Of a stretch of 64,000 nt of DNA, positions 42,188 to 50,164 are shown piece after piece (position 1 is the first letter of the stretch; each line of letters starts with the position of its first letter). The stretch covers positions 62,001 to 126,000 of the forward strand of contig NZ_AGUF01000042.1 of assembly GCF_000236785.1 (NCBI RefSeq), given 5' to 3'. Made by a program: the position numbers and the translations under genes. The DNA comes from Achromobacter arsenitoxydans SY8. Lineage in GTDB: Bacteria; Pseudomonadota; Gammaproteobacteria; Burkholderiales; Burkholderiaceae_B. The notes beneath the pieces are model-generated. The model was not told the DNA's origin. It saw only the letters and a program-made list of their open reading frames with translations, and made no database searches.

Positions 42188-43059
42188 CGTTTACCTACTC
42201 CATGGATGAGCCACGGCATCACGGACTGGGTCACCCCAGCGGCGGCCGCGACGGAATTCTTGGCCCGATAGGCCACCGCGGCGGACAGGGCTTCGATCAG
42301 CCCGAGCGCGGCGGTTTCGGAATTGGGAATGAGCTGGCGCGCGGAATACGCATACAGCACGACGGATGCCGTGGGCGCCAGCGGGGACGTGGGCTTGTCG
42401 GTCAGCACCAGCACGGGCACGCCGGCCTGCTTGGCCGCGCCGGCCAGCGTGACGGTGTCGGCCAGGTAGCGCGGAAAGCCGATGGCGATCACCAGGTCTT
42501 TGGCGGTCATGCGGGACATCTGACGCGCGGCGTGCGACACGCCGCCGGGACCGGCCAGCGATTCGACCGAGTGCAGGTGCATGCACAGGCCGCGCTGCAG
42601 CAGCCCCGCCAGGAAGCCGCTGGCGCCGAAACCGATGATGAAGACCCGGTCGGCGCCAAGGATGGCGTCGACCGCCTGCTCACAGGCGGCGGAATCCAGC
42701 GCCTGCAGGTTGCGCTGCGCGTTGCGGATGTCTTCTTCCAGCGTGGCCGCGAAGATCTGGACGGCGCTGGCCGAGTGGGCCAGTTCGGTGCGCAGCTTTT
42801 CAACGGGTTCCAGCGCGGCCTCGAAGCCCCGCGCCAGTTCGGCGCGAAATTGCGGGTAGCCCGGCAGGTCCAGGGCGCGCGCGAAACGATTGGCCGTGGC
42901 CACCGACACCCCCACCGCCACGGCGAACTCGTCGATGGTCATGGTCGCGACGCGGAACTGATGCGCCAGGACGTACTCGGCCATCTTGTGCTGGGTCCGG
43001 CTCAGCGCGGGCTGGGCCCGGGCGATCCGATCAGCGATCGTGAGTGCGGCCTTGTTCAT
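42184..43059 (-). CDS. MurR/RpiR family transcriptional regulator
   Basis: A 291-residue regulator with an N-terminal RpiR helix-turn-helix (about 1-75, RTQHKMAEYVLAHQFRVATM and TANRFARALD) and a C-terminal SIS sugar-phosphate-binding-like domain (about 110-255, VFIIGFGASGFLAGLL, VIAIGFPRYLADTVTLAGAA). It is the first gene of the peptide operon and probably its local regulator. The start at 43059 is chosen by family alignment; a GTG 15 codons upstream is in frame. The effector is unknown. Confidence 0.9.
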   Translation of the reverse strand: MNKAALTIADRIARAQPALSRTQHKMAEYVLAHQFRVATMTIDEFAVAVGVSVATANRFARALDLPGYPQFRAELARGFEAALEPVEKLRTELAHSASAVQIFAATLEEDIRNAQRNLQALDSAACEQAVDAILGADRVFIIGFGASGFLAGLLQRGLCMHLHSVESLAGPGGVSHAARQMSRMTAKDLVIAIGFPRYLADTVTLAGAAKQAGVPVLVLTDKPTSPLAPTASVVLYAYSARQLIPNSETAALGLIEALSAAVAYRAKNSVAAAAGVTQSVMPWLIHGVGKR

Positions 43060-43242
43060 CAACGGGAAATTCTTGGCGGGGTTTGTGTAAATCTGTTTAC
43101 ACACAAATTTTAGTTAAGAAAATAGATTTTCATACTAAGGGTATACCCGTGATCGGATGTAACAATACCGTTTAAATAACGGGGCCAGCTTGATGTACGC
43201 TAGTTGCCCCGCATTTTCATCCCGCTATCTGGAATCGCCCGC

Positions 43243-43704
43243 ATGCTGCCCGCCTGGACCTGCAAACCCCATGCCGAACTGACCACGGCCGAGCTCTACG
43301 CCATCCTGCGCCTGCGCTCGGAAGTCTTTGTGGTGGAACAGCATTGCGTCTTCCTGGACATGGACGACAAGGATCTGCAGGGCCAGACGGAGCACCTGAT
43401 GGCATGGAAGGACGGCGCGCTGCTGGCCTACTGCCGGCTGCTGGAGCCCGCCCTGAATGACGGCCGCGCCATCATCGGCCGCGTGATCACAGCGCCGGCC
43501 GCCCGCGGCACGGGCCTGGGCCACGAACTGATGCGCCGCGCCAAGCAGGAGGCGCAGCGGCTCTGGCCGGACCAGCCGGTCTACCTGGGCGCACAAGCCC
43601 GCCTGAAGAACTACTACGGCGGCCACGGCTTCGTGCCGGTCACCGACGAGTACATGGAAGACGGCATCCCGCACGTGGGCATGCTGCTGCAGGAAGCCGC
43701 CTAG
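43243..43704 (+). CDS. elaA: GNAT acetyltransferase, ElaA family
   Basis: A 153-residue acetyltransferase of the ElaA type. It has AILRLRSEVFVVEQHC near the start and the acetyl-CoA-binding block RVITAPAARGTGLGHELM. YYGGHGFVPVTDEYMEDGIPH near the end is typical. The acceptor is unknown. It is divergent from the RpiR operon and ends at a bidirectional terminator shared with scoAB. Confidence 0.88.
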   Translation: MLPAWTCKPHAELTTAELYAILRLRSEVFVVEQHCVFLDMDDKDLQGQTEHLMAWKDGALLAYCRLLEPALNDGRAIIGRVITAPAARGTGLGHELMRRAKQEAQRLWPDQPVYLGAQARLKNYYGGHGFVPVTDEYMEDGIPHVGMLLQEAA

Positions 43705-43744
43705 CCGCCATTCCGCGCTCGGCATCGCGCTAGCGCGAGACGAA

Positions 43745-43768
43745 AAAAACGCCCCGAAGGGCGTTTTT
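43745..43768. terminator. Bidirectional terminator
   Basis: AAAAACGCCC, loop CGAA and GGGCGTTTTT form a perfect 10-bp stem with A and T runs on both sides. It ends elaA on plus and scoB on minus. Confidence 0.93.
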
Positions 43769-43786
43769 CATACGGGCGAAGAATCC

Positions 43787-44440
43787 TTACTGGACCGCCG
43801 ACACGTCCAGCTTCGCGCCGGTCTTGGACTTGATCTCGTCCACCGTCACGCCGGGCGCCGTTTCCAGCAGCTTCAGGCCGTTTTCAGTGACTTCCATCAC
43901 GCCCAGGTCGGTGATGATCAGGTCGACCACGCCGACGCCGGTCAGCGGCAGGTTGCATTCGGGCAGCAGCTTGATGTCTTCCGTGCCGTCCTTCTTCTTG
44001 GCGACGTGTTCCATCAGCACCACCACGCGGCCGACGCCGGCCACGAGGTCCATCGCGCCGCCCATGCCCTTGACCATCTTGCCCGGGATCATCCAGTTGG
44101 CCAGGTCGCCTTTTTCGGAGACCTGCATCGCGCCCAGGATGGCCAAGTTGATCTTGCCGCCTCGGATCATCGCGAACGAGTCCGCCGACGAGAAGATCGA
44201 GGACCCCGGCAGGGTCGTGACCGTCTGCTTGCCGGCGTTGATGAGATCGGCGTCGACTTCGTCGTCGGTGGGGAACGGGCCGATGCCCAGCAGGCCGTTT
44301 TCGGATTGCAGCCACACTTCCACGCCCTTGGGCACGTGGTTGGCGACCAGCGTGGGCAGGCCGATGCCCAGGTTCACATAAAAGCCGTCTTGCAGCTCGC
44401 GCGCCGCGCGCGCCGCCATTTCATCGCGGGACCATGCCAT
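43787..44440 (-). CDS. scoB: 3-Oxoacid CoA-transferase subunit B
   Basis: A 217-residue beta subunit of a succinyl-CoA:3-oxoacid CoA-transferase (SCOT family). It holds [16 protein letters not shown] and the catalytic glutamate in [11 protein letters not shown]. Together with ScoA it moves CoA from succinyl-CoA to acetoacetate or a related acid. The strong site AAGGAG precedes the ATG, 12 bases after the scoA stop. 3-Oxoadipate CoA-transferase is a possible alternative; no catechol genes are nearby. Confidence 0.93.
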   Translation of the reverse strand: MAWSRDEMAARAARELQDGFYVNLGIGLPTLVANHVPKGVEVWLQSENGLLGIGPFPTDDEVDADLINAGKQTVTTLPGSSIFSSADSFAMIRGGKINLAILGAMQVSEKGDLANWMIPGKMVKGMGGAMDLVAGVGRVVVLMEHVAKKKDGTEDIKLLPECNLPLTGVGVVDLIITDLGVMEVTENGLKLLETAPGVTVDEIKSKTGAKLDVSAVQ

Positions 44441-44452
44441 GTCGTCTTCTCC

Positions 44453-45151
44453 TTAGGCCGGGCGAGTGGTGCGTTGTTCGATGCGCTTTTCGGGAGTCGT
44501 GTTGAGCACGATCCGCTGCACATAGATGCCGGGCAGGTGAATCTGGTCCGGGTCCAGGCTGCCGGTGTCGACGATTTCCTCGACTTCGACCACCGTGAAC
44601 TTGCCCGCCATGGCGACGTTCGGATTGAAGTTGCGGGCGGTCTTGCGGAACACCAGGTTGCCGCTGCGGTCGGCGATGTGCGCCTTGACCAGCGACACGT
44701 CCGGCACGAGCGAACGCTCCATCACGTACTGATGGCCGTCGAATTCGCGGATTTCCTTGCCGTCGGCGACGATGGTGCCCACGCCGGTGCGGGTGAAGAA
44801 CGCCGGGATGCCGGCGCCGCCGGCGCGCAGCTTTTCAGCCAGCGTGCCCTGGGGCGTGAATTCGAGCTCGAGCTCGCCCGACAGGAACTGGCGTTCGAAT
44901 TCCTTGTTCTCGCCCACGTAGGACGCGATCATCTTGCGCACCTGACGGGTATTGAGCAACTGGCCCAGGCCGAAACCATCGACGCCCGCATTGTTGCTGA
45001 TGCAGGTGAGGTCCTTGACGCCCGAATCGCGCAACGCGGCGATCAGCGCCTCGGGAATACCGCACAGGCCGAAACCGCCGACGGCGATCATCTGACCGTC
45101 CTTGACGATGCCTGCCAGCGCCTCCTGGGCGCTTGCATAAACCTTGTCCAT
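44453..45151 (-). CDS. scoA: 3-Oxoacid CoA-transferase subunit A
   Basis: A 232-residue alpha subunit with the glycine-rich IAVGGFGLCGIPEALI near residue 22 and the NNAGVDGFGLGQLL segment. The EFDGHQYVMERSLVPDVSL and RKTARNFNPNVAMAGK segments fit ScoA. It is the first gene of scoAB. Upstream lie 287 bases before the thioesterase gene without any supported gene. Confidence 0.93.
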   Translation of the reverse strand: MDKVYASAQEALAGIVKDGQMIAVGGFGLCGIPEALIAALRDSGVKDLTCISNNAGVDGFGLGQLLNTRQVRKMIASYVGENKEFERQFLSGELELEFTPQGTLAEKLRAGGAGIPAFFTRTGVGTIVADGKEIREFDGHQYVMERSLVPDVSLVKAHIADRSGNLVFRKTARNFNPNVAMAGKFTVVEVEEIVDTGSLDPDQIHLPGIYVQRIVLNTTPEKRIEQRTTRPA

Positions 45152-45438
45152 CGCTCCAACTCCTAGTTAAGGTCGAACCAAAGAGAGCCCGCCCCGCCGC
45201 TTGCGCGTCGGGGCCCCGCAAAGGGGGCGGCAAACCGGGGCAAGCCCTTTCTTTCCTTGGGGCGCGGCTGCCGGCGCCAGCTTCATGAGCATCGCGGCAA
45301 GGCCCGATGTCCGTGGAGCGGCGGCGCCGAGGGTGGCGCGCCCTCATTGCTTTTTTGATTTTGCGCTAGATTTTACCGGCATGCCCGGCCAAAGCACGCG
45401 CTATTTTGGCCGGTTGCCGCACATGGCCCGACGCCGGG

Positions 45439-45888
45439 TCACGCGGCCGGCGTGAACTGCGTGGCCATCTGCGCCAGGACCTCGGGTGGCCACGGCGCGG
45501 ACGTATTGGCCACGTAGTCCATCCAGACTAGCACGTTGCGCCCGCGGGCATAGGGGCCCGCCGCGTCGCCCACTTTTTCGAGCAGCAGCTCGAATTCGGC
45601 GCTGGAGCGGCCGATGCGAGTGACGGTGTGCGTGACCCGCACCTGGGCCGGATAGGTCAGCGGACGCAGGAAATCGCAGGATGCGTGCGCCAGGATGGCG
45701 CCGTTGTCGGCTGGCAGTTCGAAGCCCGCGCCATACAGGATCTGCATGCGCGCCTCTTCCATCAGGCGGAAGTACAGCGTGTTGTTCAAGTGGTTCAAGG
45801 CGTCTGAATCGCCCCAGCGCAAGGGCAATTCCAGTTGATGGGTGTCGCCCACCGCAAGAAGCCGCGCAGACATATTGTCCGGGTTCAC
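45439..45888 (-). CDS. Hotdog-fold acyl-CoA thioesterase (4HBT family)
   Basis: A 149-residue thioesterase with the classic LRWGDSDALNHLNNTLYF catalytic segment (the aspartate acts as nucleophile or base in the family). It hydrolyses an acyl-CoA; the acyl group is unknown. The GTG start at 45888 is supported by AGAGGAG seven bases upstream; an ATG at 45873 is an alternative. It is transcribed divergently from the ETF-ubiquinone oxidoreductase gene across 113 bases. Confidence 0.87.
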   Translation of the reverse strand: MNPDNMSARLLAVGDTHQLELPLRWGDSDALNHLNNTLYFRLMEEARMQILYGAGFELPADNGAILAHASCDFLRPLTYPAQVRVTHTVTRIGRSSAEFELLLEKVGDAAGPYARGRNVLVWMDYVANTSAPWPPEVLAQMATQFTPAA

Positions 45889-46001
45889 CGATTACTCCTC
45901 TGAGCTAAAAGAAATGCGAAGACATACTCGACCTCCGCCTGCAATACAATCGCCGATAATACTTCCAGCCATATATGGAATACATACGGGGAGCTTTGCA
46001 A

Positions 46002-47648
46002 ATGTCTGAACGCGAGTCGATGGAATATGACGTGGTCGTGGTTGGCGGTGGACCCGCCGGCCTTGCCACAGCAATCCGTCTGAAGCAGCTGGCCGCTGAA
46101 AAGAATCAAGAGATCGGCGTCTGCGTACTTGAGAAAGGCGCTGAACTGGGTGCGCACATCCTGTCCGGCGCCGTCATGGATCCGCTGGCGCTGACCGAGC
46201 TCATCCCCGACTGGAAAGAAAAAGGCGCGCCGCTGAACGTGCCCGTCACGCAGGACAAGTTCCTGTTCCTGTCCGAAACCGGCGCGCGCGCCACGCCTAA
46301 CTGGCTGCTGCCGCAATGCTTCCACAACGAAGGCAATTACATCGTCCGTCTGGGCGACGTCGTCAAGTGGATGGGCGAACAGGCCGAGGCGCTGGGCGTG
46401 GACATCTTCCCGGGCTTTGCCGCGGTTGAAGTGCTGTACGACGAAAACGGCGCCGTCCGCGGCGTGGCCACGGGCGACATGGGCGTGGCCCGCGATGGCT
46501 CCCATACCGATCACTACCAGCCCGGCATGGAACTGCATGCGCGCTACACGGTGTTCGGCGAAGGCGCGCGCGGCCAGCTGGGCCGACAGCTCATCGAACG
46601 CTACAAGCTGGACGACGGCCGCAATCCGCAGTCGTACGGCATCGGCATCAAGGAAATGTGGGAAGTCGATCCGGCCCAGTCCAAGCCCGGCCTGGTGATC
46701 CACACCGCCGGCTGGCCGCTGGACGCCGACACCTACGGCGGCTCGTTCCTCTATCACCTGGACAACAACCTGGTGGCCGTCGGCATGATCGTCGGCCTGG
46801 ACTACGCCAACCCCTGGCTGTCGCCCTTCGACGAATTCCAGCGCTACAAGACGCACCCGGCCATCCGCGGCACCTTTGAAGGCGGCAAGCGCATCGCCTA
46901 CGGCGCCCGCGCCATCACGGCGGGCGGCCTGCTGGCGCTGCCCAAGCTCACGTTCCCCGGCGGCGTGCTGGTCGGCTGCGAAGCCGGCTTCCTGAACGCC
47001 TCGCGCATCAAGGGCAGCCACGCCGCCATCAAGTCGGGCAAGATGGCCGCCGAAGCCGCGTTCGACGCCCTGACCGCCGACCGCCGCCAGGACGAGCTGA
47101 CCGCCTACCCCAAGGCCTTCGAAGCCTCCTGGCTGCACGCCGAACTGAACAAGGCGCGCAACTTCAAGCAGTGGTTCAAGAAGGGCCGCACGATCGCCAC
47201 GGTGATGACCGGCGTCGAACAACTGCTGTTCAAGGGCAAGATGCCCTGGACGCTGCGCCACAACAAGCCCGATTACGCCTGTCTGCAGCCGGCATCGGAA
47301 TGCGCGCGCATCGACTACCCCAAACCCGACGGCAAGCTCACCTTCGACAAGCTCAGCTCGGTGTTCATTTCCAACACCAACCACGACGAAAACGAGCCCG
47401 TCCACCTGACCCTCAAGGACGCGTCCGTGCCGGTCAAGGTCAACCTGGCCAAGTACGGCGGCCCCGAATCGCGCTATTGCCCGGCGGGCGTGTACGAATT
47501 CGTCAAGGACGACCACGGCGAGGACCGCCTGCAGATCAATGCGCAGAACTGTGTGCATTGCAAAACCTGCGACATCAAGGATCCCACCCAGAACATCGTC
47601 TGGGTGGCCCCGCAGGGCGGCGAGGGGCCCGTCTACAGCGGCATGTAA
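46002..47648 (+). CDS. Electron-transfer flavoprotein:ubiquinone oxidoreductase
   Basis: A 548-residue membrane-associated enzyme passing electrons from reduced ETF to ubiquinone. The N-terminal FAD fold is VVVVGGGPAGLATAIRLKQ. GSFLYHLDNNLVAVGMIVGL and the substrate and membrane region follow. The [4Fe-4S] ligands are RYCPAGVYE and NAQNCVHCKTCDIKDP at the C-terminus. The ATG at 46002 is chosen with GGGGAG upstream, over an ATG nine codons earlier. It serves acyl-CoA dehydrogenases and links fatty-acid and amino-acid breakdown to respiration. Confidence 0.96.
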   Translation: MSERESMEYDVVVVGGGPAGLATAIRLKQLAAEKNQEIGVCVLEKGAELGAHILSGAVMDPLALTELIPDWKEKGAPLNVPVTQDKFLFLSETGARATPNWLLPQCFHNEGNYIVRLGDVVKWMGEQAEALGVDIFPGFAAVEVLYDENGAVRGVATGDMGVARDGSHTDHYQPGMELHARYTVFGEGARGQLGRQLIERYKLDDGRNPQSYGIGIKEMWEVDPAQSKPGLVIHTAGWPLDADTYGGSFLYHLDNNLVAVGMIVGLDYANPWLSPFDEFQRYKTHPAIRGTFEGGKRIAYGARAITAGGLLALPKLTFPGGVLVGCEAGFLNASRIKGSHAAIKSGKMAAEAAFDALTADRRQDELTAYPKAFEASWLHAELNKARNFKQWFKKGRTIATVMTGVEQLLFKGKMPWTLRHNKPDYACLQPASECARIDYPKPDGKLTFDKLSSVFISNTNHDENEPVHLTLKDASVPVKVNLAKYGGPESRYCPAGVYEFVKDDHGEDRLQINAQNCVHCKTCDIKDPTQNIVWVAPQGGEGPVYSGM

Positions 47649-47673
47649 TCCCCGGGGCGTCCGCGCCCGCCCG

Positions 47674-47700
47674 AAAGGCGCCCCGCGGGGCGCCTTTTTT
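47674..47700 (+). terminator. Terminator after ETF-ubiquinone oxidoreductase
   Basis: AAGGCGCCCC and GGGGCGCCTT form a 10-bp stem around a 2-base centre, followed by further T. It lies 26 bases after the stop and isolates the SDR gene. Confidence 0.85.
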
Positions 47701-47721
47701 CCGACCACCAGGAGCGACATC

Positions 47722-48573
47722 ATGCGCGAACGCGTACTTCTCATTGGCTGCGGGGACCTCGGCCTGCGCGTGGCGCGCCGCTTCCTGGCGCGCGGCGACG
47801 AGGTCCATGCCCTGCGCCGCCATCCTCCGGCTGGCGACGACAGCGGCATCCAGTGGCTGCAGGGCGACATCACCCGCCCCGACACCTTGCCCGCCCTGCC
47901 GCAAGGCGTGACCCGGCTGATCCATCTGCCCTCGCCCGGCGGGCGCGATCCCGAGGCCTATCGGGGCGTGTTCGTCGACGGCCTGGCAAACGTGCTCAAG
48001 GCCCTGGATGGCTCCCGCCTGCAGCGCATTGTGTTCGTTTCGTCCAGCGCGGTGTATGGCGAACATCACGGCGACTGGGTGACCGAGGACACGCCGCCCG
48101 CGCCTCAGGGCTTCAATGGCCGCGTGCTGCTCGAGGCCGAGGCGGCGCTTGCGGCGCAACCGGTATCGTCGACCGCCGTGCGGTTCGCGGGCCTGTACGG
48201 CCCGGGCCGGCTGCAGCTGATCGAACGCCTGCGCAGCGGCGCGGCCGGCGCGCCGGTCCAGCCCGAGCACTGGGCCAACCGGATCCATATCGACGACGCG
48301 GCGGCCGCGGTGGTCCATCTGGCGCTGCTCCCCGAGGTCGAACCGATCTATATCGGCTGCGACGACACCCCGCTGCCCCTGCACGTCCTGTATGCGGAAC
48401 TGGCCAGGATGATCGGCGCCCCCGAGCCGCGCATCGCGCCTGCGCCCGCCAATGTCGGCAGCAAGAAGCTCAGCAACGCCCGGCTGCGCGCCAGCGGATT
48501 GACGCTTCAATGGCCGGATTCGCGCCTGGGCTACGCGGCCCTGCTGGCGGAGGACAGCGCGGCGCAGGCATAG
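47722..48573 (+). CDS. NAD(P)-dependent epimerase/dehydratase-like SDR protein
   Basis: A 283-residue atypical SDR protein related to YeeZ. The nucleotide loop is LIGCGDLGLRVA (residues 7-18), with VFVSSSAVYGEHHGDWVTED and RFAGLYGPGR as family marks. The canonical YxxxK pair is not present in standard spacing: the usual Tyr-Lys region reads FNGRVLLEAEAAL. The enzyme may therefore bind the cofactor without classical SDR catalysis. CAGGAG precedes the ATG. It lies 72 bases upstream of the P450-like gene. Confidence 0.82.
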   Translation: MRERVLLIGCGDLGLRVARRFLARGDEVHALRRHPPAGDDSGIQWLQGDITRPDTLPALPQGVTRLIHLPSPGGRDPEAYRGVFVDGLANVLKALDGSRLQRIVFVSSSAVYGEHHGDWVTEDTPPAPQGFNGRVLLEAEAALAAQPVSSTAVRFAGLYGPGRLQLIERLRSGAAGAPVQPEHWANRIHIDDAAAAVVHLALLPEVEPIYIGCDDTPLPLHVLYAELARMIGAPEPRIAPAPANVGSKKLSNARLRASGLTLQWPDSRLGYAALLAEDSAAQA

Positions 48574-48645
48574 TTCGCCGCACGCCGAATCGTTGTCTGA
48601 GGCGCCGAACGATACTGGCGGCAACTTCCACTGCCCGCCATCGCC

Positions 48646-49752
48646 ATGCAGCCCGCCCATCCCCTGGATGCCGTCACGCATCCCGATCCTTACCCTTACT
48701 ACGCCGCGCTGGCGCGCGACCGGCCGCTCTATCGCGACGCGGCGCTGGACATGTGGATCGCGGCGCATCCCGACGCCATCTCGGCCGTCATGCGCCACCC
48801 CGCCGCCCGCGTGCGGCCAGTGGCCGAGCCTGTGCCGCGGGGCCTGTGCCCAGGCGCCGCGGGCGACATGTTTAGCCGCTTTGTGCGTATGAACGACAGC
48901 GCGGCGCATACGCGCCTGAAGGGGCTGCTCGCGGTCTTCATTCAAGCCCAGCAGCAGTCCGCGCCGACTTCACCGGCATGGCTGCCGCCCGCGCCGCACG
49001 ATGCCGCCGGCATCGACGGCTATCTGTACGCCGCGCCGGTGCATGCGCAGGCCGCGTTCCTCGGACTTGAGCGCGACCTGCATGCCGACTGTGCGGCGGA
49101 TATCGGCGGCTTCCTGTCCGCGCTTCCCGCCCAGGCGGGCGCCGGTAGAATCGCCGCCGGTCATGCCGCCGCCGCCCGCCTGCTGGGCCGCCTGGAAACG
49201 CTCCTGACCGGCCAGCACGCCAGCCCGGCGCTGCACAGGCTATGCACGGATGCGGCCCAGGCCGGCATCGCGCGCGAATCGCTGGCGGCCAACCTGGCCG
49301 GCCTGCTCTTCCAATCTTGCGAGGCGGGCGCCGGACTGCTCGGCAATGCGCTCGTCATGGCCGGACGCCGCCGGACGCCCGCGGCGATTACACCCGAGGA
49401 CGCCGAAGCGCTGATCGACGAGGTCGTGCGCCACGACCCGCCCTTGCACAACACCCGGCGTTTCATGGCCGAAGCCGCCCAGATCGGCGGACAGCGCATC
49501 GAGGCCGGCCAGACCGTCCTGCTGGTGCTTGCCGCCGCAACCATGATCCAGCCCGAAGCCGGCTGGACCTTCGGCGCACACAATCATGCCTGCCCCGGCG
49601 GCCTTCCCGCCCGCCGCCACGCCGCCGACGCAAGCGTGCACCTGCTGCGCGCAGGCGTGGACCCGTCGGCGCTGGCGGCACGATTCCGCTATCGCGCGCT
49701 GCCCAACGCGCGCGTGCCCCAATTTGATTTTCTTGAGGACAGCAAACCATGA
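48646..49752 (+). CDS. Short, degenerate cytochrome P450-like protein
   Basis: A 368-residue heme-thiolate-fold protein. The K-helix ExxR motif is Glu259-x-x-Arg262, and the heme-binding loop is FGAHNHACPG with Cys316 as axial ligand. Three departures from standard P450s are visible. The second conserved Gly of the loop is His312. The I-helix acid-threonine pair is replaced by QSCEAG (Glu226-Ala227). The RDP-to-meander stretch before the heme loop is missing, with AATMIQPEAGW in its place. It may not be a normal monooxygenase. Its stop overlaps the ABM gene start (ATGA), so the two act together. Start-codon evidence is weak. Confidence 0.8.
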   Translation: MQPAHPLDAVTHPDPYPYYAALARDRPLYRDAALDMWIAAHPDAISAVMRHPAARVRPVAEPVPRGLCPGAAGDMFSRFVRMNDSAAHTRLKGLLAVFIQAQQQSAPTSPAWLPPAPHDAAGIDGYLYAAPVHAQAAFLGLERDLHADCAADIGGFLSALPAQAGAGRIAAGHAAAARLLGRLETLLTGQHASPALHRLCTDAAQAGIARESLAANLAGLLFQSCEAGAGLLGNALVMAGRRRTPAAITPEDAEALIDEVVRHDPPLHNTRRFMAEAAQIGGQRIEAGQTVLLVLAAATMIQPEAGWTFGAHNHACPGGLPARRHAADASVHLLRAGVDPSALAARFRYRALPNARVPQFDFLEDSKP

Positions 49753-50093
49753 TTGCCGTGATTTTCGAAGTCGAGCCCGCCCATGGCGATCCCGCCCCCT
49801 ATCTGCACATCGCCGCCGGGCTGATCGACGAGCTGCGGACCATGGACGGGTTTATCTCCGTCGAACGGTTCCAGAGCCTCTCCACGCCAAGCAAGCTGCT
49901 GTCGCTGTCGTTCTGGCGCGATGAGGCCGCCGTCCGGCAGTGGCGGTCGCTGGAATCGCACCGCCGCGCGCAGGAAGCCGGGCGCGGCGGTGTTTTCCAG
50001 GGCTACCGCCTGCGCGTTGCGCAGGTGCTGCGCGACTACGGCATGAACGAACGCAGTGAGGCGCCCGCCGACAGCCGTGCCCATCACGGCTGA
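49749..50093 (+). CDS. Antibiotic-biosynthesis-monooxygenase (ABM) domain protein
   Basis: A 114-residue dimeric alpha/beta-barrel protein. ABM signatures are MIAVIFEVEP at the start, MDGFISVERFQS and LSFWRDEAAVRQWRSLESHR. Family members include cofactor-free oxygenases and heme-degrading proteins, and many are uncharacterised. It overlaps the P450-like gene by four bases (ATGA), implying stoichiometric expression. The reaction is unknown. Confidence 0.85.
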   Translation: MIAVIFEVEPAHGDPAPYLHIAAGLIDELRTMDGFISVERFQSLSTPSKLLSLSFWRDEAAVRQWRSLESHRRAQEAGRGGVFQGYRLRVAQVLRDYGMNERSEAPADSRAHHG

Positions 50094-50164
50094 CGGCGGC
50101 TCAGGCCGCGATGGTCTCGGTACTGGCGGACGTACTGCGCGCCAGCGCCTGACAACGCCCGGGC

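Noticed and set aside
45152-45438. A possible small gene between scoA and the thioesterase gene
   Set aside because: Several short frames exist, but none has a credible start, ribosome site or recognisable product. Treated as non-coding.
49749-50093. Interpretation of the ABM protein as an antibiotic-synthesis enzyme
   Set aside because: The domain name is historical. No polyketide or other biosynthesis genes are nearby.
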